A stretch of 64,000 nucleotides of DNA from Agapetus fuscipes (GCA_951799405.1 OX637351.1:5116251-5180250), one strand, 5' to 3'. Counted from the stretch's first letter, positions 19,897-30,489 are shown. Numbers and translations are program-made. The notes: generated from the letters alone by a model not told the origin.

Positions 19897-20265
19897 CACG
19901 CAACTAAGCTACACATATAGTGTAGGAATATTTTAAATTAATCAAGTGAAACACTGTGGTAAACCATTATAAAGGTTTGTTTTACAATAATATATATATT
20001 TTTTTTGAAATTAAAGGTTTGTTTTTTATTTAATTTATCTCAACGTTTTCAGTATCTCTACCATATTCGGTTGAACTTATACATATGGTTCATTTATAAG
20101 TTCAACCGAAGATGGTAAGTAAATATACTGAAAATGTTCTTGAAATAAATTAAATAAAAAAACAAAGTTGTAATTTTTAATTTTTTAAATATTTATTATT
20201 ATTTTAAAATAAACCTTTATGTAGTGTAACTCCTTGCCGCGTTATTCCCGAAGGGTTTATTGACG
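19897..20265 (-). repeat. SINE-B tail split by a hammerhead-bearing hairpin element
   Basis: The tail end (gcaactaagctacacatata) lies at 19897-19930 and resumes at about 20219 (gtgtaactccttgccgcg). TAGTGTA occurs on both sides of the insert, consistent with a target duplication. Confidence 0.75.
19931..20218. mobile_element. Foldback element with two degenerate hammerhead cores
   Basis: The arms around aagttcaaccga are inverted about the centre near 20088. In each arm the order CCGAATA or CCGAAGA, stem, GAAA, then ACGTT or ATGTT recalls the hammerhead core with the first U changed to C. Flanking homopolymers and repeated aaggtttgttttt motifs surround it. Confidence 0.55.
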
Positions 20266-20400
20266 TTTTACAAGTTCAATTATTATTTGAACACCTACAT
20301 CTAGAGATACAGACACACTCACACAAGTAAAACCACACAATCTGCAAAAAAAGCCTAACACTGCGCTCGGCTGAAACTGGAGCCAAATCAAGGATTAAAG
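20265..20400. other. Short spacer
   Basis: AT-rich; leads into the LINE-J fragment (aaagaacccttaaagaagag). Confidence 0.4.
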
Positions 20401-20404
20401 AACC

Positions 20405-20620
20405 CTTAAAGAAGAGTTAGCACAATGTTTGGAGAGCGTGCATTTGCAGTTGCTGGTCCTCTGGCCTGGAACCACCTGCCACGTCATGTGAGAGAGCTAG
20501 AGGACCATGGAAAGTTTCGGAATGCACTGAAGACAAGCAAATTTCTGGCATCGTTTGCACCAGCGCCCTTGGAGTGACTACATCACGAAACGGCGCTATA
20601 AAGAAATCATCAACTCATCA
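20405..20620 (+). mobile_element. LINE-J ORF2 C-terminus
   Basis: An ATG-led frame gives MFGERAFAVAGPLAWNHLP, then RHVRELEDHGKFRNALKTSK, FLASFAPAPLE and a stop. The RAFxVAGPxxWNxLP motif is the conserved end of many insect non-LTR ORF2 proteins. The UTR ends near a degenerate (atc)n tract. No upstream RT domain is present. Confidence 0.85.
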
Positions 20621-20839
20621 TCATCAATCACACATTTGTAATGGTCTCATCATTTGCCCATTCTTGATACGTTAATGGGCATCAGACCAGACCAATATAT
20701 CGCCACGATTGCCCGATATTGAAATTTCTTAGCCACAATTAATTTTAATCTTTGGGCCTAAGTGTGTCAACTCAAGTCTAATGGAACACTTAAGAAAGCA
20801 CCCTTAATGGTGTCCCTAATATAAATGGCAATTTGTAGA

Positions 20840-21070
20840 ATTCTATCTGTAATCTTAGTTGCAAATATTTTTTAACATTTAATGTCACTTTGCCAATGTC
20901 ACCCCTGTTTCAGGGAAGGTCGGCAAGAGTTGCAGGGCTTATGTTCATTTCAGATTGAGTTTTTACATTGTACGCGGCATGTATTAGAAAAAATATGCGT
21001 GTCTGCTTGTGGGAATGCATTTAATATGAATCAAATTATACATATCTTTGCAGCTTAGATTTAGATTAAG
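20840..21070 (+). repeat. LINE-A 3' UTR copy
   Basis: Starts inside the UTR (tcactttgccaatgtcaccc) and ends gcagcttagatttagatt. First of three adjacent copies in alternating orientation. Confidence 0.85.
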
Positions 21071-21230
21071 GTTCGTACTAAATGCATTCCTTTAAGCAGA
21101 CACGTGTAAATTTGCACTTACACATGCTGGATGTGTACATATAAAATAAGCATAAACTTTGCAACTCATGCCGTCTTTCCCTGACACGGGGTGGCGTTGG
21201 CAAAAGTGAACCAAGTTTTTTTACGGCATT
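21070..21230 (-). repeat. LINE-A subfamily A2 UTR fragment
   Basis: Subfamily with ccctgacacggggtggcgtt in place of CCCTGTTTCAGGG, so both hairpin arms differ. Also seen at 33905, 48330 and 52650. Confidence 0.8.
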
Positions 21231-21495
21231 ACATATTCCTTGACTTATAGGTTGTTATGAGGCTGATCACCCATACTGTAAAAAATGGTTAACTCTACCA
21301 ATGTCACTCCTGTTACAGGGAAGGTCGGCAAAGATTGCTGAGCTCATATTCATTTGAGGTTTGGATTTTAATTTGTATGTACACATTCAGCATTTCTAAG
21401 CGCGAACTTACACGTGTGTATGAGAGGATGCATTTGATATGAGCTTTAAATGGTGAATATATCTTTGCACAACTTAGATTATAGATTATTATAGA
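21231..21495 (+). repeat. LINE-A 3' UTR copy
   Basis: Complete UTR from attccttgacttatagg to caacttagattatagatt. Confidence 0.85.
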
Positions 21496-21824
21496 TGGGG
21501 GGTCAGACTCATACCAACCTATTAGTCAAAGAAATTGTCCCCCCCTGTAATTTTTACAATGTGTCCGGTTAGCTTTAAACCTATCTAAAAATATTTGTTG
21601 TTTTTACAAATAATATCAATTCAGCGGTTGTAAAATGCATTCTTTATTTGACTTGATCTGCAGCGATTACAGATTTATATATTTAATCTCATTTTTACCG
21701 CATTCCTTGACGCCAGCACGCCACACCGCGATTGTTCTGCTAAAAGAGAGTTCTCCTCAACAGATCTGCAATCTCGCCAAACACGACAAGAAATTTCAAC
21801 AATTTTTAGCAAATATTTACACAC

Positions 21825-21842
21825 AGAGAGAGAGAGAGAGAG
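21825..21842 (+). repeat. (GA)n microsatellite
   Basis: Uninterrupted gagaga run of about nine units within a 72-codon frame that has no recognisable product. Confidence 0.9.
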
Positions 21843-22004
21843 ACTTGATTTGAATCAAGATTCACACGCGTTTCCGAAGAAAACCTCCAGAAAGGCTGTC
21901 AATTAAAACACCATTCCGGAGCAGAGAAGACATTTCGTCCGCTTAGTGCTTGATTGTCTTATTTCCAACAGAGTTAATATCGCAAGAGCAATGTTTTAAA
22001 AAAA

Positions 22005-22272
22005 ATAGGCTTATTTATTTGGTGAGCGCTGTTTTTGTGTGTATCACACCTCAGCTTGGAAAGCGCCAATTCTCAAGCAAGACCCAGTTGCTGAAAGGCT
22101 GGATGGATCTTTTGATGCCTGGTCTTTGGTTAAGGTTTATGAATTTTTTAACCCAGCGAAGAGCAAATTTTCAAATATAAATGGTATATGGTTTGTGCTA
22201 CACCGGAATTCGAACCCTCAACTTTCCATTTACGAGTCCGAAGTGTTACCACTGGACCACGGACCGGTCTGT
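22005..22272 (-). repeat. SINE-C (C1), body deletion
   Basis: Minus strand: C1 tail (gtgagcgctgtttttgtgtg), then a deletion of about 20 bp before ttggaaagcgccaattctc, then a complete body and head (ttacgagtccgaagtgtt, ggaccggtc). Confidence 0.85.
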
Positions 22273-22526
22273 TTGTATGTGTACTGCACCAATGCGTCTT
22301 ATGAATACTGGAAATTGATTTAAAAAATATTTAATAATACATTATCGTGTTTACGTATTTTTATCAGCTCAGAATGTGTAGAATGTGTTTAATTGCTAGA
22401 CCATCTTTGAATCAAATGGTGGATAAGCCAAACAAGCACTAAGCGACATCTTTCAAATCCTGGAAATATGATAACTTCTAGATTCTTCCTTGAAATATGT
22501 ATCTAAGAAAGGTGCTTTGTCTTTTA
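22272..22526. other. Spacer, nothing recognised
   Basis: No gene or repeat assigned. Confidence 0.4.
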
Positions 22527-22753
22527 CAGTGGCGAAGGGTGCCATACAAGCCGATTCCCATCGGTTTCCCGTTTAAAATGAGGCAAAAATGATAATAACG
22601 TAGACTGCATGGTTTCAATGGGAAAAAATACGTACTGTTTCTTTGGTTTTAAATGTATTTTTTTACTTTGTGCCAATATTTTTAACTACTTTGTTACATC
22701 ATATTAAAAGGAAAACCGATGGGAACCGGCTTGTATGGCACCCTTCACCACTG
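22527..22753. mobile_element. hAT-like MITE
   Basis: A 227-bp element with long imperfect terminal inverted repeats: cagtggcgaagggtgccata on the left and tatggcacccttcaccactg on the right, extending inward through ccgattcccatcggtttt. The CAGTGG termini suit hAT. No convincing 8-bp duplication is seen, so it may be old. Confidence 0.75.
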
Positions 22754-22754
22754 A

Positions 22755-23150
22755 GTTCCTTGTTGGTTTGTCTTTCCTATGAAATATCTGACATTTTAGT
22801 ACTTTTATTATACTTCTTCACGTTCACCAATGTAGGTATATTTCATTATTCTGTACCATAAATCCCTATAATCAAATGTTAGTAATCGGCTATTGCCCTT
22901 GTTAAGTAAAATACGTACTAACAACAAAGCAATGAGAATGATAGAATTTTCTCGATTTGTGATTTGCGTCGTGCTGTGGAGTAGTCTATGGTAGACAGCG
23001 CAGAGAATCGTGCCCCTAGCAGACATTGAACAAGGCTCAATGTTCGAACGCTTTGGTAATCGACAGCGTTAGAGAAAATCATTACTCTACATGTGAAGGA
23101 TGTTTTCCTTTACAGTGTTTTGATTTTAGTTAGCAATTATTTAAAAAAAA
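22755..23150. other. Spacer, nothing recognised
   Basis: No open frame with protein-like content and no repeat family assigned. Confidence 0.4.
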
Positions 23151-23154
23151 AAAA

Positions 23155-23580
23155 AAAGATTTTTGAAGAGGAATACAATTCACCAACCTATTCTGCCTGG
23201 CCAGAAACAGGTATTCATATCATATATTAATAATTCATTATAGTTTATTGAAATGAATTATTATTATATAATTAATGAATAATTGCCCATAACATCGATT
23301 AGGTAGATCTAGAATCACTGCTGGGTCGGGTCACGACCATCGGGAAGGCCTTCCGCCGCTAAATAAACTTATAGCTTTGCATGAGCGTTCTGTGATACGC
23401 TTCCCCGGATGGAAGTGTACAAACGGAACGGGTATGAGGATGGGCTTGCGCAACTGTTGAACCAGGGTCAAAGTTATGGTCAAATGACCCAGGCGGGGAT
23501 CGAACCAACGTTGTTCTATTGCAAACACGCTAGAAAGATCAGCCCACGTGGCCCCCTCGACCATAACACCGATTTTACAC
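23155..23580 (-). repeat. SINE-E with a 150-bp internal insertion
   Basis: The body (attcaccaacctattctgcc, ataattgcccataacatc) is interrupted at about 23299-23449 by GC-richer sequence not found in other copies, then resumes (tgttgaaccagggtcaaag) through box B (ggggatcgaacc) to the head (ggccataacaccga). Confidence 0.8.
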
Positions 23581-23729
23581 GGATTGGTTCACAATCCACA
23601 ACAATCACGGCAAAATGCTTGAAGTGACTAATCTGCTGATGCCCCATTACAATCCCTTAATATAGGTACAACAGAGATCTTTCTTGCATATTCCAGATTT
23701 TTCGATCTTTGTTCTAGATTATACTAGAC

Positions 23730-23880
23730 AGCTGGTGCTGGAAAACCCCCACTTCAGCTGGAGTGTTTGGGTTATGCCTGCCACTCCCTTACCTGTAAAA
23801 ATAAATATGTTGCATGCGCCACACGCGACGCTTTCGAGGACAATTTGTTAAAGAAATTTCACTTGCATAGTTCAAGGTTC
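23730..23880 (+). repeat. SINE-B, diverged 3' part
   Basis: aaaacccccacttcagctgg, cttacctgtaaaaataaat and cgacgctttcgaggacaa are recognisable with many changes. Confidence 0.65.
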
Positions 23881-24182
23881 TAGATAACGCTTTCAAACAA
23901 TTCAAAGATTATGATTCGCAATACGTTTGAAATCCGTAATATGAGGTAGATTTTTACTCTTCAAAGTGCATGTCTCAGGGTACCAACATATTTAAGATTG
24001 TTAGGTTTAAGTTAGAATTACGGTCGACATTTTGACAATTATATTAATTTTCGGATATTTAACGAACCGTTCGGTGAGAACTTAAGGTGGATGTCCCAAT
24101 TACTGGCAGTGTCCCAATTATTGGCACTTTTTCAGTTTTTAACTTATAATAAGGCTTCAAAGGCAGGGAAAGTTAAGAAAAA

Positions 24183-24389
24183 ATGTGGAATAAATATTTC
24201 ATAGGTTGTCCAAACTGTGTTTCTAGTTTCAAGTGTATAGGTGGCAGCTTTGGACACAAAAAAAATAGTCAAAGTGAGCACCTACCCAGCAAGGTGCATT
24301 TGGCGGGATTTCTTACTGATTTCGATAAGGAACAAGGTGAGCATTTTGTTTTTTTTTCTACTTTACTTTTAAGTTTGAATGGTTTCTGA
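24183..24389 (+). other. Open frame near the left end of the Tigger element, uncertain
   Basis: A 68-codon ATG frame (MWNKYFIGCPNCVSS) lies upstream of the transposase remnant. It may be a scrambled piece of the missing N-terminal region, but I see no psq or CENP-B helix-turn-helix signature. Low support. Confidence 0.2.
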
Positions 24390-24856
24390 TAATATCAGTG
24401 GTTTTGTGATGGCTTTCTCTAGATAGAAACTTTGTTGTCATTGGCATAACCTCATTTTTACTATTTTTTAAAATAAATGCCAGTATTAGGGACACCAAAA
24501 TCTCTTTTGTCCCAATTACTGGCAGGGGTGCCCATGATAGGTGCAAGCTGAAACCTGTTATGTCCCTATTATTGGCATTCATTTTTTTTGACCTCTGAAG
24601 TTTCTTATTTTAAGTTACAGTACAATGGATAAGAAAATGGAAACTACATACTTATTATCAGGAGAGATCATTTTAAGCAACTTAGAAAAAAACTCTTAAT
24701 AAGTCCTTTTTTCTCTCACATTCTGCCGAACGTTCTTCAGCGGCGCTATAATTTTCATTTACTTTTAATTTTTTTACAATTTCAGTTAGACAAATACGAT
24801 ACTTATTGCTCAAATTTCTTTCTTTTACAGATGTATGATGGGATCCAAAGAGAAAA

Positions 24857-25587
24857 ATGTATGATGGCGCAGACATGGTCAAAGTAATTGCTGCTGTCAC
24901 GTCAGGGAAATTAGTCCCAACCCCACAGAATTGGACAAACTCACGGGCTTCAGTCACCAAAGAGAAATTTATCAGATGGCATGCGGAAATCCATGAGTAC
25001 CTACAGAGCAAGAGGTTTGTGATAGACCCGGAGAAGCCAAATATCTTAGACCCTGACAACACATTAGGTGATCGCATGATCATTAATGCCGATGACACAA
25101 AAGATCCAGAGCGGATTTTTAATGCTGATGAAGCAGTTCTTTTTCTTAGTCTTAAAGGAGATAAAGTACTTGGTATAATACTCGTAGCATTTTACCCGAA
25201 TGCCACTCACATCATTCAGCCGATGGATGTCGCTGTCTTTCCAAGCTTAAAGCATTCATGGAAGGAAGAAACCAACACATGCAGACACATAATATGCACT
25301 ACGAATTGAAGAAAAAAGACTTCGCTCCCCTCCTAGCATCCTCAATTCAGAAATCTGTCAAACCTGATACTTTGAAGAATGGTTTTCGCAAGTACGGACT
25401 CTTTCCGTGGAACGTTAATGCAATTGACTTCAGCAAAATTCCGTTTGTGAATCATTCAAGCACTAAAAATGCACCAGAACAAGATGGAGATGAAGATATA
25501 CTTGATAAACTACTTTCCAGACTAGAAACTAGTAGGACCAGTAAAATAACAAAGTTTCAGGAAATGTTTGGATATGGAAGCGAATGA
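24857..25587 (+). pseudogene. Tigger-like transposase pseudogene (DDE_1 superfamily)
   Basis: The first 150-codon frame contains the DDE_1 landmarks IFNADE (first catalytic Asp, residue 91) and NATHIIQPMDVAVF (last catalytic Asp, residue 124). Only 33 residues separate them, so a block including the middle Asp-Gly/Asn motif has been deleted between GDKVLG and IILVAF. A frameshift around 25260-25300 moves the frame to one reading KKKDFAPLLASSIQ and GFRKYGLFPWNVNAID, the normal C-terminal part of Tigger transposases. After a stop at 25585, an acidic-basic tail in the same frame continues to 25833. The N-terminal DNA-binding helix-turn-helix is not recognisable. The protein cannot be functional. 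Confidence 0.9.
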
Positions 25588-26202
25588 TTATAAAAAAAAA
25601 TGAATATGGAGGATATTAATTTGTTCATCGTCTGGAAAAAATTGAAGAAAGAGGTTAAAGAGATAAAGACAGATGATCTAGAAGTGACTTCTTCAGCGAA
25701 AAAAAACACGGAAGATGTTGACCTGCAAATGCCATTGAATAAGATGTTTTGTGAATATGTTAAAAAAAATAAAAAATTGTCACTTCTCTTATTTATTTGT
25801 ATAACTATATTATATTTTTCGACCAAAATTTAATAAACATGTGTTCCTTGAACCTCTCTGCACTTATTCTGATAAAAACTTCCCCCTTTTTAAGAAAAAT
25901 GTAAGCTGTAGATTAAAAAAACTGAGGTGCCAATAAATGGGACAAAGGTATGCCAATAATTGGGACAAATCCGAATTTCACCTGCCAATAATAGGGACAT
26001 GGGAGTTTTTGTTCAATTAATTAAATAAAACTTATTTCCTCGCATAATTTTGATTGAATTCTTTCTTTTTTAAATACTGCAGCATATTTCCAATGTCCTG
26101 ATACAAAAAAAAACAGAATCAGATAAAAATTCGAATTTCTATGAGCTTTTCAATTTAAAAATTTCCTTAAGCTGCCAATAATTGGGACATCCACCTTACA
26201 TT

Positions 26203-26248
26203 ATTCTCTACGTTTCGTCAGCGACGTAGCCGACGTCTTCCGGTGAAC
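26203..26248 (-). ncRNA. Hammerhead-like ribozyme motif 5
   Basis: Minus strand: core CGGAAGA (one change from CTGAAGA), stem II CGTC/GACG, GAAA, ACGT, A, then GAGAA pairing four of five with TTCAC. Starts 5 bases after the TA at the right end of the Tigger element. Confidence 0.5.
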
Positions 26249-26434
26249 ATCCTATCCATACGGCGACTGAGGATGAAAATGATTGTCAAGTTGTGAAATA
26301 AATCGCAAATTGTGGAAAATAAATTTCGTTAAAATTTTCGTTAAAATTAAAAAAAAAAATAAAAGTCATTTTAATCAAAAAGAGAATCCAGCAGAAAACG
26401 TAAGTTCAGTATGTAGGTAGGGTTTCTCAAGTTT

Positions 26435-26755
26435 TACATTTTTTTTTGTAAATTTTTAAATTAGAATTTTGTAATTTGTATTTGATTTTAATGTTTATCC
26501 ATTTGTTTATGTCTAAAATGCTGTTCTTTGTATATAATCCTTGACTTATAGGTTGGTATGCGGCTGACCACCCATGCCATAGAAAATGGTTCACTTTGCC
26601 AATGTCACCCCTGTTTCAGGGAAGGTCGGCAGGAGTTGCAGAGTAGGTTCACATGTGGCATACGCAAGCGCGTATTTGTACGTGTCTGCACGCAGAATGC
26701 ATGTAGTGTGAATCCCCAATGTTACATGTCTTTGCATCTTAGATTAGAGTAAGTT
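26435..26755 (+). repeat. LINE-A 3' end, internal deletion
   Basis: Linker (gtaatttgtatttgatttta) and UTR from tccttgacttatagg; about 30 bases between gttgcagag and taggttcacatg are missing. Ends gcatcttagattaga. Confidence 0.85.
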
Positions 26756-26855
26756 AGTTTCTGCTCCTCATGTAATGATTCAGTGACGCTATCTGATGTA
26801 GCGTGAGACAGGCAGGGCACGACTCGTACCCAGAACCGTTGCTTCGGTCGTGGAC

Positions 26856-26881
26856 CATGAGCCATGAGCCATGAGCCATGC
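26856..26881 (+). repeat. Short (gagccat)n repeat
   Basis: Three to four copies of the 7-mer ccatgag in a run. Confidence 0.8.
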
Positions 26882-27004
26882 GACTACCAAGGCAGGAAGC
26901 GAAGAGCTCTTGAGAAGAAAACTGGATGAAGGAAACCAATGGACGGTGACCCTGAGAGACACTGATTTTTGTTATTTCAATGTAACCAGAAGAAAAAAAA
27001 AGCC

Positions 27005-27110
27005 ATTCTGTAATTGTAATCGTAATTCTGACATTATTCCACTAGGAGTGGCAAGAACCTCTGCAGATTTGCCTCCATTTTTTCCTATCCTTGCAAGCCT
27101 TTTTACTCCA
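27005..27110 (-). repeat. LINE-F2 3' UTR fragment
   Basis: ctgacattattccactagga, gtggcaagaacctctgcag and ttgcctccattttttcctat match the F2 3' end with several changes. Confidence 0.75.
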
Positions 27111-27140
27111 TGTATATATTTAAGAATAGATTTGTGAAGA

Positions 27141-27540
27141 GGAATTCCTTGACTTATAGGTTGGATTCCTTGACTTATAGGTTGATATGAGACTGGCCAC
27201 CCATACTGTAAAAAATGGTTCAGTTTGCCAATGTCACCTCTGTGTCAGGGAAGGTCGGCAAAAGTTGTCGGGCTTATGCTCATTTGAGTTTTGGATTTTA
27301 TTTGTAAGTACGTATTCAGCATTTGTAATCGCGAACCACACGTGTTTGTTTGTGGGCATGCATTTGAGAACTTGAAATGAATATATCCTTCCATAAGTTT
27401 TGATTTGTTCATTTTTGTTTGGTTTTTTATTTTTGTTTGTTTATCTTTTGTTGTTTTTTATTAACATAGCTTAAGTTGTAATTAGCAATAGCTAAATAAA
27501 TAAAAAAAAAAATAATATATATATATATATAACTTAGATT
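27141..27540 (+). repeat. LINE-A 3' UTR with duplicated start and (AT)n
   Basis: The 21-bp start attccttgacttataggttg occurs twice in tandem at 27141-27183, then a full UTR. An AT-rich tract with (at)n at about 27513-27530 precedes the terminal aacttagatt. Confidence 0.8.
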
Positions 27541-27544
27541 ATAG

Positions 27545-27660
27545 AATGCAATTCAACAACCTATATTACCTGGCCAGTCGTCTTCTTGCAGGCAGAAAAC
27601 TTATGCGCATGCAATGGCATCGGTCGAACCAGCGTTATTCTGTTTCAAATACGCTAGTCA
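27545..27660 (-). repeat. SINE-E fragment
   Basis: gcaattcaacaacctatatt, cctggccag, gaaccagcgttattctg and aaatacgctag are diverged SINE-E blocks of the 58270 subtype. Confidence 0.65.
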
Positions 27661-27881
27661 AGGACAGCGACAAATATCCATCACCTTTTTCATAAATTTC
27701 CGAGCCCTACCTAAGCAGCCATCGAAATTCATTTAATACCGTGTATAACAGTTAATGGTTTTCATATTGTTTTCAAAAAACAAACTCAATGTCACCTACA
27801 AAAGCAGCTGCATTATTTGCAAAGAGATGTCAAACTAGGCGCTGCTTGTGGGCAGAATTTGCACAAGAAGATACAAATGAT

Positions 27882-28595
27882 CAGTGGCGTGCCTACGGTT
27901 TCTGCCATGCGCATGCTGGATAATTAAAGTTGCACGAAATCACAAATAATAAATCTTACCCCTTTGTTTCTTTCCTCAGTGTTTCTTAATCTCTTCAGAC
28001 TTCGATTTTGGATTAATTAATAAATCTTTACATACTTAAGATCCTTACTGAGTACAACTATATTTTCACAGGAATTCATTGTTTACTATAAAAACCGGAT
28101 TCTCGATCGCAAACAAGGAATAAGTTATTTATTATGATATTTGAACCTGACGCGACAGTGTTTCCAAAACACAATACATAAGTCATTCATAAATATGTCA
28201 ACAGCTTCAGTCTGGAATCGTAAAATTTAATCGACGAAAAGCTTAGCCTATCCGAATATTATTATCATGCGCACTCCAAGCCACAGCTTCAAGCAATATC
28301 TGTGAATGTGTGTTTTCATTTAGAATTAAAAGAGCTTAAGCGACAATCTTCATATAAACTTACAGAGGTCAAGCTTTTTCATACGTTAAACAAAGACAGG
28401 CATACATTTCTCAATCACGTTTGAAGAACAGAGTTTCGTTCGGCAATGACTAATATTAATATCCCACTTTACCTCACAGATGGCAGTAGCAGGAATATTG
28501 ATGTATATCTTAAATCTACTCAAAAATATTCATTATTTTCATTTCTGAGGGTACGCATGCTTAGCTTTTTAGCTTGTAAGGTAGTCACGCCACTG
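27882..28595. mobile_element. hAT element, non-autonomous
   Basis: 714 bp with ends CAGTGGCGTGCCTAC and GTAGTCACGCCACTG and a perfect 8-bp target duplication CAAATGAT at 27874-27881 and 28596-28603, the hAT hallmark. The interior is AT-rich. A short plus-strand stretch near 28305 (FHLELKELKRQSS in one frame) could be a transposase remnant, but no transposase motif is certain. Confidence 0.9.
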
Positions 28596-28603
28596 CAAAT
28601 GAT

Positions 28604-28970
28604 TGTGTTGCGGAGGATTGCAGAAAACCTCGTAAATTATTCGCAGGATGGCGTTCAAGGTTTTTTCTGTTGTTTAGAGAGAAAAGTATTGCTTTCTTCT
28701 GACTTCCTCGTCCCGCTCATAAACTACGTCCGCCTACATAGGCTGGCTGCGCAGTTGCGTAACCGTAGCATAAAAGTTTTCATAACTTACTTTACGGCCC
28801 AAGGCTGTAGATACTAGTATTTTCTTAGAATAATAATGCACTTGAAACAGTTAGAAATGTTTATAAACTTACAAACGAGAACAAAGTATAAAGTTTTGAG
28901 ACAATAATAAAGAAACAACTTCACTCCCGATGGCGACTGAATTTATTGCCGTAGTTGGCCGATGGCGTTG
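28604..28970. other. Spacer, nothing recognised
   Basis: The 123-codon frame that begins in the hAT end and runs to 28817 has no recognisable features and crosses the transposon boundary, so it is not accepted as a gene. Confidence 0.4.
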
Positions 28971-28974
28971 CGCG

Positions 28975-29297
28975 TCACTAAGATGATTATAATAATATTA
29001 GGATGATTTATTTGTTGAGCGCTGTTTTTGTGTGTATCACACCTCAAGAGCCCTCTGCAAGCTTGGTCGTCGCTGTAGAAAGCGCCAATTCTCAAGCAAG
29101 ACCCGGTTGTTGTGAGGTTGGATAGACCTTTCAGTGACCGGTCTTTGGTAAAAGTTTATGAATTTTTCAACCCAGCTAAGAGCACATTTGGAAATATTAT
29201 ATAAATGGTATATTTTGTGCTCCGCCGGGATTCGAATCCACAACCTTCCATTTACGAGTCCGAAGTGCTGCCACTGGACTACGGACTGGTCCAAGAC
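28975..29297 (-). repeat. SINE-C (C1), full length
   Basis: Minus strand: head ggaccagtccgtagtccagt, box B-containing ggattcgaatcccgg, body, and C1 tail ending ataatattattataat. Only a few bases (gatcgtctt) precede the head, so no 5S module is visible. Confidence 0.9.
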
Positions 29298-29362
29298 GAT
29301 CATGTGAACATCCAAAATTTCAAACGCCTCACGGCCTGTATCTCTAGTATGGCCTTGCTTAC

Positions 29363-29515
29363 GGTCGGTCAATAGCTCAGTCGGTAGAGTGCTTCCACTC
29401 CATGCCGAGAGCTCAGGTTCGAATCCCACCGAGGGTATCAGAAATGATTTCCCGTTTCAATGCTTATTTCAAACCCAAAATAAAACACTGTCAAGGTTTA
29501 CTCAGCTTTCTGATG
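29363..29515 (+). repeat. SINE-B 5' half
   Basis: gtcggtcaatagctcagtcgg, gcttccactccatgccgaga, caggttcgaatccc and body to caaggtttactcag; truncated by a SINE-C head. Confidence 0.9.
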
Positions 29516-29547
29516 CCCTATTGCAGTCCATTTATATATGTAGGTAC

Positions 29548-29590
29548 AAAATCCGAAGTGTTACCACTGGACTACGGACCGGTCTGCTTT
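29548..29590 (-). repeat. SINE-C head fragment
   Basis: atccgaagtgttaccactgg and actacggaccggtc are the reverse complement of the SINE-C 5' end. Confidence 0.85.
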
Positions 29591-29849
29591 CCAACGAACG
29601 CTTTCCAAATAAATCAAACTAAGTATTTATTATGAATGATTTAGTTACGGCACTGCGTTTTGCTAGGCAGTGATATTGCGACATCCTCTAGTACAGTTTT
29701 GCAGTCTAGAGGTAGAGCGAGATCGTGACTTCCAGACTAAAGTAGCTGCATGTACATACAAATAGTACACGCTATACCCAAGCAATGTGTAACGCCACAC
29801 AGCTGTTCACAGAAATGCCTGCCCGCACTTTATGCAACACCTCTAATCT

Positions 29850-30145
29850 AAGTTGCAAATATATCGACTGTAAAAAGGCATAAGCGACAAAAACTAAATT
29901 GTTCAGAAGAGCAGTATTCCTTGACTTATAGGTTGGTAAAAAATGGTTCACTTTGCCAATGTCACCCCTGTTTCAGGGAATGTCGGCAAGAGTTGCAGGG
30001 CTTTTATGTTCATTTGAGGTTTGGATTTTATTTGTAAGTACACAATCAGCATTTGTAAGCGCGAACTACACGTGTTTGTTTGTGGGCATACATCTGAGAG
30101 CTTTGAATGAATATATCCTTGCAACTTAGATTATAGATTATAGAT
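29850..30145 (+). repeat. LINE-A 3' UTR copies
   Basis: A short minus-strand tip (ctaatctaagttgcaaat) at about 29843 is followed by a plus-strand UTR from attccttgacttatagg to gcaacttagattatag; about 30 bases near the start are deleted (aggttggtaaaaaatgg). Confidence 0.8.
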
Positions 30146-30488
30146 ATCAGTTGAAAGTTTGCGATTTCAGTTACATGGCATAATTTTTTTTTTTTTTTAT
30201 CATATCGTTAAAATCAAAACAGCTCTAAAATTAAAAAAAAAGAGGCATTTATTGTCATTCCTATTAATGTGGTTTTGCGATATTTTACGATTTTTTTTTA
30301 TGTCACAAGCGCCTTTAGGACAAAAAAGGACAAAATCTTGTTGGTTACACCAATACCATACTTCGGAATCGCAGTTGTTTGCTTGGGCATAAACAACGAA
30401 AAAATCATTAGAAAGAGCGAAAAATTTTCAGTAGGATAGCATTCATATCTAATTTTTCACCAAAACGTCGCGTCGCCTACTTCCTTTT
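30146..30488. other. Spacer, nothing recognised
   Basis: Long T and A runs; a 77-codon frame at 30159 is homopolymer-driven and unsupported. Confidence 0.4.
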
Positions 30489-30489
30489 T

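Larger units (their letters stand above)
24085..26196 (+). mobile_element. Tigger/pogo-type DNA transposon, internally deleted
   Basis: 2112 bp bounded by inverted ends AGGTGGATGTCCCAATTA and its complement at the right end (attgggacatccacct), with a TA duplication at 24083-24084 and 26197-26198 as expected for pogo/Tigger. The subterminal motif gtcccaattactggca and its complement recur several times at each end (for example 24110, 24510, 25930, 25985), typical of transposase-binding repeats. It carries a broken transposase gene. It lies a few bases from a hammerhead motif on the right. Confidence 0.95.

Noticed and set aside
24682..25098. Minus-strand 138-codon frame
   Set aside because: It is the antisense of the Tigger transposase remnant, which has clear DDE_1 motifs on the plus strand.
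28446..28817. A 123-codon gene
   Set aside because: It starts inside a hAT element and crosses its right end and target duplication; no protein-like motif.
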